Shown: positions 23,156-31,517 of the stretch, piece by piece
How positions within the stretch are numbered: the first letter of the stretch is position 1
How the letters are laid out: every line of letters begins with the position of its first letter
Assembly (NCBI GenBank): GCA_013042605.1
Contig: JABDPT010000045.1
Span: 1-34,600, forward strand
From: Paracoccaceae bacterium
GTDB lineage: Bacteria > Pseudomonadota > Alphaproteobacteria > Rhodobacterales > Rhodobacteraceae
Length of the DNA: 34,600 nucleotides
Direction: 5' to 3'
Program-made: the position numbers and the translations under genes
Notes under the pieces: model-generated
Databases searched by the model: none
What the model was told of the DNA's origin: nothing
The model's input: only the letters and a program-made list of their open reading frames with translations

Positions 23156-26100
23156 ATGACCCAGCGCGATATCAGCCTGCATGACAAATATGACCTTGAA
23201 AAGCAGACCGTCCTTCTGAACGGCACGCAAGCGCTGGTGCGGCTGATGTTGATGCAGCGGGCGCGGGATGAAGCGGCCGGGCTGAACACGGCGGGCTATG
23301 TCTCGGGCTACCGCGGATCGCCGCTTGGGGCGGTCGATATGCAGATGGCGCGGGCGCGCAAAGACCTTGAGGCGGCGCAGATCACCTTTCAGCCCGGGCT
23401 GAACGAAGACCTTGCCGCCACCGCGATCTGGGGCACCCAGCAGGCCGAGCTGCGCGGTGAGGGCAAATATGACGGCGTCTTCGGCCTTTGGTACGGCAAG
23501 GGGCCGGGCGTGGACAGGTCAGGCGATGTGATGCGTCACGCCAACATGGCCGGGACAAGCCCGCATGGCGGGGTGCTGATGGCGCTGGGCGACGATCACA
23601 CCGGCGAAAGCAGCACGACCTGTCACCAGTCCGACTGGGCCGTGGTCGATGCCTATATGCCGGTACTATCGCCCGCAGGTGTGCAGGAAATCCTTGATCT
23701 GGGCCTTTATGGCTATGCGTTGTCACGCTTTGCCGGGGTCTGGGCCGGGCTGAAGCTGATGAAGGACACGGTCGAGGTGACAAGCGTCGTCGACGCGCGC
23801 CCGGACCGGATGCAATTCTTGACGCCCGATTTCGACATGCCCGAAGGCGGGCTCAACATTCGCCTGAACGACCACTGGGTCGCGCAGGAAGCGCGGATGA
23901 TCGATCACAAGAGGTTTGCGGCAGAAGTCTTTGCCCACGTGAATAAAATCGACAAGCGGGTCTGGGGAAAGCCGGGGGCAAAGATCGGATTTGTCGCGGC
24001 GGGCAAGAACTGGCTCGATCTGACCCACGCGCTGAGCCTGCTGGGCATCGACGCAGGCGAGGCCGAGCGTCTTGGCCTGACGACCTACAAGGTCGCCCAG
24101 ACCTTCCCGCTTGATATGACCGGGTTTACCGAATGGGCCGAAGACCTCGACCTGATCGTGGTGGTCGAGGAAAAGCGCAAGCTGATCGAGGTGCAGATCA
24201 AAGAGGCGCTGTTCGACGACCGGCGCGGGCGGCGGGTTTATGGCTGGTACAAGGGCGGTGCCGGGAGCATGCATCAGGAAGAGCTTTTCCCGACTCGCAT
24301 GGCGCTTGATCCCGTGATGGTGGCCGACAAGATCGGGCATATCCTTGTGGATGAGGGGCGCGGCACGGAAAAGGTAAAGGCCGCGCTGCAAACCATTGAC
24401 GACGCTCGTAAAGCCGATAACGCCGATGAGATCGCGACGCGCACGCCCTATTTCTGTTCGGGTTGTCCGCACAACACCTCGACCAAGCTGCCCGACGGCA
24501 GCCGCGCCTATGGCGGGATCGGCTGTCACATCATGGCGCTGTGGATGGATCGCGGCGTGTCGGGTTATACGCATATGGGCGGCGAAGGGGCCAACTGGAT
24601 CGGCGAGGCGCCGTTTTCGACCACCGACCACGTGTTTCAGCAATTGGGTGACGGCACCTATAACCATTCGGGCATTCTGGCGATCCGGGCGGCCTTGGCG
24701 GCGGGCACGAACATCACCTACAAGATCCTCTTCAACGACGCGGTGGCGATGACCGGCGGGCAGGCCAACGAGGGTGGGCTGCATCCCGACCGCATCGCGA
24801 ATGAGCTTCGGGCGATGGGCGTCGAGCATATCGCGGTGGTTTACGACCCCAAGGAAGAGCCCGAGCGGAAAAGCTTCCCCGCGGGCATCGAGTGGCATGA
24901 ACGCGATGCGCTGCCTCAGGTTCAAGAAAAGTATCGCAAGATCAAGGGCGTATCGGCAATTCTTTACATCCAGACCTGTGCCGCCGAAAAACGCCGTCGC
25001 CGCAAGCGCGGCATCTTCCCGGACCCCGACAAGCGCGTTTTCATCAACACCGATATCTGCGAAGGCTGCGGCGATTGCGGGGTTCAGTCGAACTGTGTCT
25101 CGATCATCCCGGTCGAGACGGAGCTTGGCCGCAAACGCGCAATAGATCAGTCGTCCTGCAACAAGGATTATTCCTGCGTCAAAGGCTTCTGCCCGTCCTT
25201 CGTCACGGTCGAGGGGGCGATCCCGCGCAAAGAGGCGACAGCCACGGTGGATATCGGCACGATGTCCGAACCAGAGCTGCCGGCGATCGACGGGACCTAT
25301 AACGTCGTGATCACCGGCGTGGGCGGCACCGGGGTGGTGACCATCGGTGCCATTCTGGCGATGGCGGCGCATATCGATGGCAAGGGCGCGGGGATGATGG
25401 AGATGGCGGGGCTCGCCCAGAAAGGCGGGGCCGTGCATATCCATTGCCGCATCGGCAACAGCCCGGCCGATATCAGCGCGATCCGCGTCGCCACCGGTGA
25501 GTGTGATGCGCTTGTGGGCGGGGAACTGGTGGTGAGTGCAGGCGCCAAGACCCTTGGCCTGACAGCGAGCGGGCGCACCGGCGCGGTTGTCAACAGTCAC
25601 GAATTGATCACGGGGGATTTCACCCGGGATACGGAATTCACGATACCGGCCAATCGGTTGACCCTGTCTCTTGAAGCGAGGTTGCAAAGGCGGCTGACGA
25701 TGATCGATGCCACCGGTCTTGCGACGTCGCTTATGGGGGATGCGATCTATTCGAACATGATCGTCTTCGGGGCGACATGGCAGAAGGGGTTGATCCCGGT
25801 GGGCCTCGAGGCGATCCGGCAGGCGATCGAGCTGAACGGCGCGGCGGTCGAGACGAACCTGCGCGCCTTCGAGATCGGGCGTTGGGCAATCAAGCACCCA
25901 AGCGCCGCGGCGAAGGCGGCGGCGGGCACGGTTGTCGAGATCCCGAAAACCCCGGCGGACAGGATCGCCTATCGCGAGGCACATCTGGTGGCCTATCAGG
26001 GCAAGCGGCTGGCGCGCAAATACCGGCGGTTTGTGGAAAGCATTGAAGATGATCGGCTTCGGGCGGCGGTGGCCAAGGGCTATCACAAGGTATTGGCATA

Positions 26101-26572
26101 TAAGGACGAATACGAAGTCGCGCGGATGCTGACCCAGACACGGCGCCAGGCAGAGGCCGCGTTCGAGGGTGACTTGAAACTGACCTATCACCTCGCGCCG
26201 CCGATCCTGAGCCGGACCGGTCCGGACGGGCGGCCGATCAAACGGGAATTCGGGCTGTGGACTGCGCGGCTTTTCCCAATTCTGGCGCGGATGAAGGGGC
26301 TTCGGGGGACACCTTTCGACATCTTCGGCTATTCCCGCGAGCGCCGGATGGAGCGTGCTTTGATCCGTCAATATCGAAAGGATATCAAAGAGATAACGGC
26401 CATGGCCGACAAGAATATCGATGCGGCGGTGGCCCTCGCAGAACTGCCCTTGCAGATCCGGGGCTTCGGCCCGGTGAAAGAGGCGAACGAACGCGCGGCG
26501 GCCAAGCGGCGCGAGGAATTGCTGTCGGCGCTTCGCGCAGGTCCGGCCCCGCTGCGAAGCGCGGCGGAATAG
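23156..26572 (+). CDS. Indolepyruvate ferredoxin oxidoreductase, single-chain form
   Basis: A 1138-aa enzyme that oxidatively decarboxylates indolepyruvate and other aryl 2-oxoacids to acyl-CoA, passing electrons to ferredoxin or a related acceptor. Unlike archaeal two-subunit IorAB, alpha and beta parts are fused, as in many proteobacteria. Order: N-terminal pyrimidine-binding part (TAGYVSGYRGSPLGAVD), thiamine diphosphate part near 430-480 (FCSGCPHNTS, GGEGANWIG), cysteine-rich Fe-S region near 630-680 (CEGCGDCG, then CVKGFCPSF), and the gamma-type domain from about 715 (VVITGVGGTGVVTIG). ATG 23156 is chosen over ATG 23153 and GTG 23141 for best spacing to GGAGG (23145-23149). It is divergent from a LysR gene. 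Confidence 0.92.
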   Translation: MTQRDISLHDKYDLEKQTVLLNGTQALVRLMLMQRARDEAAGLNTAGYVSGYRGSPLGAVDMQMARARKDLEAAQITFQPGLNEDLAATAIWGTQQAELRGEGKYDGVFGLWYGKGPGVDRSGDVMRHANMAGTSPHGGVLMALGDDHTGESSTTCHQSDWAVVDAYMPVLSPAGVQEILDLGLYGYALSRFAGVWAGLKLMKDTVEVTSVVDARPDRMQFLTPDFDMPEGGLNIRLNDHWVAQEARMIDHKRFAAEVFAHVNKIDKRVWGKPGAKIGFVAAGKNWLDLTHALSLLGIDAGEAERLGLTTYKVAQTFPLDMTGFTEWAEDLDLIVVVEEKRKLIEVQIKEALFDDRRGRRVYGWYKGGAGSMHQEELFPTRMALDPVMVADKIGHILVDEGRGTEKVKAALQTIDDARKADNADEIATRTPYFCSGCPHNTSTKLPDGSRAYGGIGCHIMALWMDRGVSGYTHMGGEGANWIGEAPFSTTDHVFQQLGDGTYNHSGILAIRAALAAGTNITYKILFNDAVAMTGGQANEGGLHPDRIANELRAMGVEHIAVVYDPKEEPERKSFPAGIEWHERDALPQVQEKYRKIKGVSAILYIQTCAAEKRRRRKRGIFPDPDKRVFINTDICEGCGDCGVQSNCVSIIPVETELGRKRAIDQSSCNKDYSCVKGFCPSFVTVEGAIPRKEATATVDIGTMSEPELPAIDGTYNVVITGVGGTGVVTIGAILAMAAHIDGKGAGMMEMAGLAQKGGAVHIHCRIGNSPADISAIRVATGECDALVGGELVVSAGAKTLGLTASGRTGAVVNSHELITGDFTRDTEFTIPANRLTLSLEARLQRRLTMIDATGLATSLMGDAIYSNMIVFGATWQKGLIPVGLEAIRQAIELNGAAVETNLRAFEIGRWAIKHPSAAAKAAAGTVVEIPKTPADRIAYREAHLVAYQGKRLARKYRRFVESIEDDRLRAAVAKGYHKVLAYKDEYEVARMLTQTRRQAEAAFEGDLKLTYHLAPPILSRTGPDGRPIKREFGLWTARLFPILARMKGLRGTPFDIFGYSRERRMERALIRQYRKDIKEITAMADKNIDAAVALAELPLQIRGFGPVKEANERAAAKRREELLSALRAGPAPLRSAAE

Positions 26573-26690
26573 GTGACTGTAAAGTCAGGCAACAGAACAC
26601 GCAGAACTGTCGCGTTCCCGTCATGCAAGCTGGTCAGAATCAGGCAATTGCGCTAGGCGCACAGCACTGAAAGTGACGGGAAGGCAGCCC

Positions 26691-27569
26691 ATGGGGCTTC
26701 AGCGACAGGTTGCGCGGGATATCAGTTACGCCAGTTCGGCCCGGACCAAGGGAGGTCGGGCGCTTATCCGCGTTCTTGAAAACATCACCGGGCGGATCAA
26801 GCTGATCAAACGCGCCGATGGCTATGATCGCGACGTGGCCGAGGGGCGCGATTTCTGGGAAGTGATGGTCGAGCGATATGGGCTGAGCCTTGATATCGTC
26901 GGTGGATCGCTGGCCAATATCCCCAGCGAAGGACCGCTGATCCTTGTCGCCAATCACCCCTACGGCATTCTCGACGGTCTGATCATGGGCCATATCCTGA
27001 GCGAGGTTCGGGGCGATTTCCGCATTCTCGCGCATCGGGTGTTCCGCAAGGCCGAGGATCTGGACCGGATCATTCTGCCGATTTCGTTCGACGATTCGAA
27101 AGAGGCGATGCAGCTGAACCTCGCGACCCGCAAGACGGCGCTGTCTTATCTCGCGGAAGGCGGGGCGATTGGGGTTTTCCCGGGCGGCACGGTTTCGACC
27201 GCGTCAAAGCCCTTTGGTCAGCCGATGGACCCGGGCTGGCGCGCGTTCACTGCGCGGATGATCGCGAAAAGCGAGGCGACGGTGGTGCCGGTGTATTTCG
27301 ACGGCGCCAATTCGCGGCTTTTTCAGGTGGCCAGCCATTTGCATGCCACGTTGCGCATGGCGCTGTTGATCAAGGAATTCAAACGCCGGGTCGATGAACC
27401 GGTTCGGCTGGTCATCGGAGAGCCCATTGACCGCGCCAAACTTGACGCCCATCGCCACGATGCCAAGGCGATGATGGACTTTCTGCGTCACACGACCTAT
27501 GCCCTGTCGCCGACACCGCTCAAATCCACAGGCTACGGATTTGAGTTCGAGGATCGATACAAGGTATAG
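26691..27569 (+). CDS. Lysophospholipid acyltransferase family protein
   Basis: A 292-aa membrane-associated acyltransferase of the PlsC-like superfamily, nearest the hemolysin/OlsA-like group. The catalytic motif is NHPYGILDG (88-96) and the FPGGTV motif lies at 163-168; this subgroup uses an NHP(F/Y)GxxDG variant instead of the plain HX4D. Such enzymes acylate lysophospholipids or lyso-ornithine lipids; the substrate is not known here. ATG 26691 is chosen because GGGAAGG lies about 7 nt upstream; a GTG at 26673 is less likely. The murI start follows its stop by 5 nt, so the two are cotranscribed. The 118 nt upstream show no clear promoter. Confidence 0.87.
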   Translation: MGLQRQVARDISYASSARTKGGRALIRVLENITGRIKLIKRADGYDRDVAEGRDFWEVMVERYGLSLDIVGGSLANIPSEGPLILVANHPYGILDGLIMGHILSEVRGDFRILAHRVFRKAEDLDRIILPISFDDSKEAMQLNLATRKTALSYLAEGGAIGVFPGGTVSTASKPFGQPMDPGWRAFTARMIAKSEATVVPVYFDGANSRLFQVASHLHATLRMALLIKEFKRRVDEPVRLVIGEPIDRAKLDAHRHDAKAMMDFLRHTTYALSPTPLKSTGYGFEFEDRYKV

Positions 27570-27574
27570 GGTCA

Positions 27575-28387
27575 ATGGCGGTTGGCATTTTCGATAGCGG
27601 GCTGGGCGGGTTGACCGTTCTGGACGCGGTGACCAAGCGGTTGCCGGACGTCCCGTTCGTCTATTTCGGCGACAACGCCCATGCGCCCTATGGCGTGCGC
27701 GATGCCGATGATGTCTACAACCTCACCACCGCGGCGACCGAACGGCTTTGGGATGCGGGCTGCGACCTGGTGATCCTGGCGTGCAACACGGCGAGTGCGG
27801 CGGCCCTGCGGCGCATGCAGGAAAGCTGGGTGCCCGAGGACAAGCGCGTTCTGGGCGTCTTTGTTCCGCTGATCGAGGCGCTGACCGAACGGCAATGGGG
27901 CGACAACAGCCCGCCGCGCGAAGTTGCGGTCAAGCATGTCGCGCTTTTCGCGACCCCGGCCACCGTTGCAAGCCGGGCGTTCCAGCGGGAACTGGCGTTT
28001 CGCGCCATCGGCGTGGATGTCGAGGCGCAGTCTTGCGGCGGCGTGGTCGATGCCATCGAAGAAGGTGACGAGATCCTGGCCGAGGCGCTGGTGCGCAGCC
28101 ATGTCGACGCGTTGCAGCGCAAGATGCCCAAGCCTGATGCCGCCGTGCTGGGCTGCACGCATTATCCGATCATGGAAGAGACGTTTCAGGATGCGCTTGG
28201 CCCGGATGTGAAGGTCTATTCGCAAGCCGAACTCGTGGCCGAAAGCCTTGCCGATTATCTCGAACGCCACCCGGCGATGATTGGCCCGGGCACCGACAGC
28301 CTGTTTCTGACCACTGGCGATCCTTCCCGCGTATCGGCCAAGGCCACGCGGTTCTTGCGACGAAAGATCGAGTTTCAGCCTGCGTGA
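27575..28387 (+). CDS. murI: Glutamate racemase
   Basis: MurI converts L-glutamate to D-glutamate for peptidoglycan synthesis. The 270-aa protein has the opening [13 protein letters not shown], the substrate-binding [10 protein letters not shown], and the two catalytic cysteines: Cys70 in LACNTAS and Cys194 in GCTHYP. It starts 5 nt after the acyltransferase gene, forming a two-gene envelope-biosynthesis unit. A 6-bp hairpin overlapping its stop, with a T-run seven nt further on, may be a weak terminator before argC. Confidence 0.93.
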   Translation: MAVGIFDSGLGGLTVLDAVTKRLPDVPFVYFGDNAHAPYGVRDADDVYNLTTAATERLWDAGCDLVILACNTASAAALRRMQESWVPEDKRVLGVFVPLIEALTERQWGDNSPPREVAVKHVALFATPATVASRAFQRELAFRAIGVDVEAQSCGGVVDAIEEGDEILAEALVRSHVDALQRKMPKPDAAVLGCTHYPIMEETFQDALGPDVKVYSQAELVAESLADYLERHPAMIGPGTDSLFLTTGDPSRVSAKATRFLRRKIEFQPA

Positions 28388-28407
28388 TTGCAGGCGCACC
28401 GATTTTT
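28378..28407 (+). terminator. Possible weak terminator after murI
   Basis: GCCTGC (28378-28383) and GCAGGC (28390-28395) form a perfect 6-bp stem with a GTGATT loop overlapping the murI stop codon. A TTTTT run at 28403-28407 is seven nt away, farther than in a strong terminator. Confidence 0.35.
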
Positions 28408-28478
28408 CCCACAGCGGCGTTTGTCAGACCAAATCCGCGTCTCATGAAATAATGCTCCAACAATGCATTGATGTTGCT

Positions 28479-28500
28479 GCGTTTCTCGAAACGCTATACA
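28479..28500 (+). promoter_or_regulatory. Palindrome and -10-like element upstream of argC
   Basis: GCGTTTC-TC-GAAACGC (28479-28494) is a perfect 7-bp inverted repeat with 2 nt in the centre. It directly precedes TATACA (28495-28500), a good -10 candidate; a weak TTGCTG (28474-28479) overlaps its left end at only 15-nt spacing. Another palindrome, CAATGCATTG, lies at 28461-28470. This looks like an operator within the argC promoter; the regulator is unknown. Confidence 0.4.
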
Positions 28501-28528
28501 TCGCAGTTGAACCAAGGAGGGGCCTGAA

Positions 28529-29557
28529 ATGTCCCATGAAATCGCAATTCTGGGCGCTAGCGGTTATACAGGCGCAGAGCTTGTCCGGCTGATCGCCACC
28601 CACCCGTCGATGAAGATCGCGGCCCTGTCCGCCGACCGCAAGGCCGGGATGGATATGGGCGAGGTGTTTCCGCATCTGCGTCACCTGAATTTGCCAAAGT
28701 TGCAGCGGATCGAAGAGATCGATTTCAGCCAGATTGCTCTGGCGTTCTGTGCCTTGCCCCACGCCACCAGCCAGGCCGTGATCTCGAAACTTCCGCGCGA
28801 TTTGAAGATCGTGGACCTTTCGGCGGATTTCCGGCTGCGCGATCCGGCGGCCTATGAAAAATGGTACGGCAAGCCGCATGCCGCGCCGGAACTGCAGAAA
28901 GAGGCGGTCTATGGCCTGACTGAATTCTACCGCAATGAGATCACGGGCGCGCGGCTGGTCGCGGGCACGGGCTGTAACTCGGCCACCGGTCTTTATGCGC
29001 TGCGCCCCTTGGTGCAGGCCGGCGTAATCGACCCCGATGAGATCGTGATCGACCTGAAGACGGGCGTGTCGGGCGCGGGCCGGGCGCTGAAGGAAAATCT
29101 GCTTCACGCCGAACTGTCCGAAGGCGCCTATCCTTATGCGGTTGGCGGGACGCACCGGCATCTCGGCGAATTCGATCAGGAATTGTCGCTCGTGGCGGGA
29201 CGACAAGTCGCAGTACAATTCACGCCGCACTTGATCCCTGCCAATCGCGGGATCGTCGCAACCGTATATGTACGGGGCGACGCCAAGGCGATTCACGACG
29301 CGTTGCATAAGGCCTATGCCGACGAACCCTTTATCGTGATGCTGCCCGAAGGGGGTGTCCCCTCGACGCGGCATATACGGGGGTCTAATTATGTGCATGT
29401 GGGTGTGACCGCCGACCGGCGTGAAGGCCGAGCGATCGTGGTGGTCGCGCTTGATAATCTGACCAAGGGGTCGTCTGGTCAGGCGATCCAGAACGCGAAC
29501 CTGATGTTGGGAGAGGAAGAGACGGCGGGTCTGACGATGGCGCCGATCTTTCCGTAA
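28529..29557 (+). CDS. argC: N-acetyl-gamma-glutamyl-phosphate reductase
   Basis: ArgC reduces N-acetylglutamyl-phosphate to the semialdehyde with NADPH, in arginine biosynthesis. The 342-aa protein has the Rossmann motif GASGYTG (9-15) and the active-site Cys149 in [10 protein letters not shown], the alphaproteobacterial variant of the usual GCYPT. The [12 protein letters not shown] segment and the C-terminal [18 protein letters not shown] are diagnostic. A perfect AAGGAGG ribosome binding site precedes ATG 28529. The upstream region has a palindrome at a possible promoter. ccmE follows after only 6 nt, so argC and ccmE probably share a transcript. Confidence 0.95.
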   Translation: MSHEIAILGASGYTGAELVRLIATHPSMKIAALSADRKAGMDMGEVFPHLRHLNLPKLQRIEEIDFSQIALAFCALPHATSQAVISKLPRDLKIVDLSADFRLRDPAAYEKWYGKPHAAPELQKEAVYGLTEFYRNEITGARLVAGTGCNSATGLYALRPLVQAGVIDPDEIVIDLKTGVSGAGRALKENLLHAELSEGAYPYAVGGTHRHLGEFDQELSLVAGRQVAVQFTPHLIPANRGIVATVYVRGDAKAIHDALHKAYADEPFIVMLPEGGVPSTRHIRGSNYVHVGVTADRREGRAIVVVALDNLTKGSSGQAIQNANLMLGEEETAGLTMAPIFP

Positions 29558-29563
29558 AAGCAC

Positions 29564-30031
29564 ATGAGTGGATTGAAGGGTCTGAAAAAGAAACGCCGGG
29601 TGCAGGTTTTGGCGGTGATCGCGGTGGCGCTTGCGCTGTCTGTGGGGCTGATCGGATATGCCATGCGCGATGGCATCAACTTTTTTCGCACGCCGAGCGA
29701 CGTGGCCGAAGCGCCGCCCATGCCGAACGAGGTGTTCCGCATCGGTGGCTTGGTCGAGGAAGGCAGCCTTGTGCGCGGGCAGGGGGAAACCATCACCTTC
29801 CGTGTGACCGATGGCGGCGCCTCGGTCGAGGTTGCCTATACCGGCGTTCTGCCCGACCTTTTCGGTGAGGGCGAAGGCATGGTCGGCACCGGCAGCATGG
29901 AAGACGGCGTGTTCCGCGCCAGCGAGATTCTCGCGCGCCATGACGAAACCTATATGCCCTCTGAAGTGATCGACGCGCTGAAAGAGCAGGGGGTCTATGT
30001 CGACCCCGATAGCGGCGAACCGCACGGCTAG
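29564..30031 (+). CDS. ccmE: Cytochrome c maturation heme chaperone CcmE
   Basis: CcmE is a membrane-anchored periplasmic chaperone that holds heme covalently and passes it to CcmF/CcmH for attachment to apocytochrome c. The 155-aa protein has a basic start and one membrane span (about 13-33), then the OB-fold domain (GGLVEEGSLVRGQGETITFRV). The heme-linking His126 and Tyr130 are in ARHDETYMP. It is the last gene before the lysis-type cassette, while its functional partners ccmF and ccmH resume at 32015, so the ccm genes are split by about 2 kb of unrelated genes. Confidence 0.95.
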   Translation: MSGLKGLKKKRRVQVLAVIAVALALSVGLIGYAMRDGINFFRTPSDVAEAPPMPNEVFRIGGLVEEGSLVRGQGETITFRVTDGGASVEVAYTGVLPDLFGEGEGMVGTGSMEDGVFRASEILARHDETYMPSEVIDALKEQGVYVDPDSGEPHG

Positions 30032-30042
30032 GTTTCACCGCG

Positions 30043-30050
30043 TTAACCAA
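30043..30050 (+). promoter_or_regulatory. CtrA half-site-like motif TTAACCAA
   Basis: GTTAACCAA lies 48 nt upstream of the endolysin start. It differs by one base from the TTAACCAT half-site described for CtrA in alphaproteobacteria. A second TTAA at the expected 7-nt spacing is absent. CtrA governs GTA production and release in relatives, which makes the location suggestive, but one short match can occur by chance. Confidence 0.3.
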
Positions 30051-30060
30051 TTTCCCGCAG

Positions 30061-30092
30061 CCTGCCCCGCAATCGAATTCTTGCAGGGCGGG
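30061..30092 (+). promoter_or_regulatory. Hairpin overlapping the endolysin ribosome binding site
   Basis: CCTGCCC (30061-30067) pairs with GGGCGGG (30086-30092), with two further inner pairs past one mismatch and a 12-nt loop. GGGCGGG is the only Shine-Dalgarno-like sequence for the ATG at 30098, so folding would mask it. Such a structure could restrain translation of a toxic lysis gene. Confidence 0.4.
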
Positions 30093-30097
30093 TTTCC

Positions 30098-30712
30098 ATG
30101 GCTCCCACGGTCAATTCCATTGTCGATGATATTCTGACCCGCGAAGGCGGGTATGTGAACGATGCCGACGACCCCGGCGGTCCGACGAAATTCGGGGTTA
30201 CGCTGGTGACGTTGCGACGGCTGGGGATGGACGTCACGCGCGACGGATCCGTCGATACCGATGACGTGAAGGCACTGAGCCGCCGTGATGCCGCCGACAC
30301 GATCCTGCGCCACTATTATCAGCGACCGCGCCTGAATGCGCTGCCCGAGATCGTGCAACCAAGCGTCTTCGACATGCAGGTGAATGCGGGCGCTCAGGCG
30401 GTGCGGCTGCTTCAACAGGTGCTGGGCGAAATGGGCGAACCTCTGATCGTCGACGGGATCGTCGGGCGCAAGACGGCGGCCGCCGCCGCGCGGATGGCCG
30501 AGAAGGCGCCCGAAGTGCTGGTCAATGCCTACGGGATCGCGCGGCGCAACTATTATTACGCCTTGGCCGACCGGCGGCCCGCATCGCGCAAATACGCACG
30601 GCGGCGCGATGGCGGCAAAGGCGGGTGGATCACCCGGGCCGAGGAATTCATCGCCCCCGAATACCGGCTATCCGACGCCGCCCACCGTGAACGGACCGCG
30701 AAATGGGTCTGA
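30098..30712 (+). CDS. GH108 N-acetylmuramidase (GTA/phage-type endolysin)
   Basis: A 204-aa peptidoglycan hydrolase. The glycoside-hydrolase-108 catalytic Glu16 lies in LTREGGYVND, followed by DPGGPTKFGVT, a family signature. The C-terminal half (about 90-180, FDMQVNAGAQAVRLLQQVL and IVGRKTAAAAARM) is the predicted peptidoglycan-binding domain of the same family. No signal peptide is present, so export needs the holin that follows, whose start lies 10 nt inside this gene. In Rhodobacter capsulatus the equivalent pair releases gene transfer agent by lysing the cell and is unlinked from the GTA structural cluster. Assignment to GTA rather than prophage is inference. Confidence 0.88.
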   Translation: MAPTVNSIVDDILTREGGYVNDADDPGGPTKFGVTLVTLRRLGMDVTRDGSVDTDDVKALSRRDAADTILRHYYQRPRLNALPEIVQPSVFDMQVNAGAQAVRLLQQVLGEMGEPLIVDGIVGRKTAAAAARMAEKAPEVLVNAYGIARRNYYYALADRRPASRKYARRRDGGKGGWITRAEEFIAPEYRLSDAAHRERTAKWV

Positions 30713-31206
30713 TCGAGCGGATATTCACGCTGGTCTTCGGGGGCGGCAACGTGCTGCGCGAGACCGCCGAAGTGTTTGTCGAGAACGCCGAGGCGCGCGC
30801 GGTGCGCGATGCGGGGTTGGCCGAGGCGTCGCTGGCGCAATTCGCGGCCGAGTTCGCCGTGCCCCGGCGCGGCTGGTTCGACCGGGCGATGGACGGGATC
30901 AACCGCTTGCCGCGCCCCGCGCTCGCACTTGGGACGCTGGGGCTTTTCGTCGCCGCGATGGTCGACCCTGTGTGGTTTGCCGCGCGGATGGAAGGCATCG
31001 CGCTGGTTCCGCAACCGCTCTGGTGGCTTTTGGGGGCCATCGTGTCGTTCTACTTCGGCGCCCGCCACCAGATGAAGGGGCAGGAGTTCCAGCGCAGCCT
31101 GATGACCACGCTTGCACTGTCGCAAAGCCTGGTCGCGCGGGGCGCGTTGGACGCGGCACGGGGCGATAATCCGGCGCTTGAGAATTGGCGGGCCGACCGT
31201 GAGTGA
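30703..31206 (+). CDS. GTA-type 3TM holin
   Basis: A 167-aa protein matching the GTA holin family. It has an amphipathic N-terminus (LIERIFTLVFGGGNVLRE), a charged stretch with AVRDAGLAEASLAQFAAEF, then two clear membrane spans at about 73-93 and 104-121 followed by the basic cytoplasmic segment GARHQMKGQEFQRS. Holins make holes in the inner membrane through which the endolysin reaches peptidoglycan. ATG 30703 overlaps the endolysin gene by 10 nt, and the next gene overlaps this one by 8 nt, so the whole cassette is translated in concert. Confidence 0.88.
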   Translation: MGLIERIFTLVFGGGNVLRETAEVFVENAEARAVRDAGLAEASLAQFAAEFAVPRRGWFDRAMDGINRLPRPALALGTLGLFVAAMVDPVWFAARMEGIALVPQPLWWLLGAIVSFYFGARHQMKGQEFQRSLMTTLALSQSLVARGALDAARGDNPALENWRADRE

Positions 31207-31375
31207 CCTTGTTTACAAAGTCCTGTCCGAGCATGGGCCTTGGGTGATGCTGGTTTTCTACCTGCTTTACCGCGACGTCGAAAAGGACAAGGCGACGCGT
31301 CACCTTCTCGACAAGAACACGAGCATTTTGATCGAGTTGAGCACGATCATTCGCGAAAGACTGCCGGCGAAGTGA
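31199..31375 (+). CDS. 58-aa single-span protein, BhlA/UviB-like
   Basis: Starts at GTG 31199 and overlaps the holin stop by 8 nt. The 58-aa product has one membrane span (about 6-24, VYKVLSEHGPWVMLVFYLLY) and a charged helix (RDVEKDKATRHLLDKNTSIL), then an amphipathic end (IELSTIIRERLPAK). This layout, with GPW at the membrane entry and a charged helix rich in Lys/Asp, closely resembles the small BhlA/UviB holin-like proteins of Firmicutes phages and bacteriocin loci. It could be a second holin, a holin regulator or a spanin-like factor. The assignment is by architecture only and is uncertain, but the gene itself is well supported by its overlap. Confidence 0.75.
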   Translation: MSDLVYKVLSEHGPWVMLVFYLLYRDVEKDKATRHLLDKNTSILIELSTIIRERLPAK

Positions 31376-31382
31376 GGGTTGG

Positions 31383-31517
31383 ATGCGTATTCTCTGGGGT
31401 TTTCTAGGTGCGTTGCGGGAAGCAGCGCTTGGGGTAGGCTTGCAGCAATCGTTGCGCCGCCATGACGAAGCGGCAGCCCGGCTTGATGCCGCTGTCAAAG
31501 AGGTATTGGGCAAATGA
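31383..31517 (+). CDS. 44-aa small protein
   Basis: ATG 31383 to TGA 31515-31517, seven nt after the preceding gene, with GTGAGGG upstream and a 4-nt ATGA overlap with the next gene. The product starts MRILWGFLGALREAALGVGL, an amphipathic or membrane-skimming helix, then QQSLRRHDEAAARLDAAVKE, a charged helix with a heptad-like pattern, ending LGK. The spacing on both sides and the codon pattern argue for a real gene. No family is recognisable. It could be a small effector of the membrane genes on either side. Confidence 0.75.
   Translation: MRILWGFLGALREAALGVGLQQSLRRHDEAAARLDAAVKEVLGK

Noticed and set aside
23723-26371. Very long minus-strand open frame (882 codons) opposite the indolepyruvate oxidoreductase gene
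   Set aside because: It is antisense to a gene with clear motifs along its whole length. In GC-rich DNA such frames arise from codon bias, and the translation is rich in Arg/His without domain motifs.
28442-30025. 527-codon minus-strand frame opposite argC/ccmE
   Set aside because: argC and ccmE have intact active-site motifs and ribosome binding sites on the plus strand; nothing protein-like is seen on the other strand.
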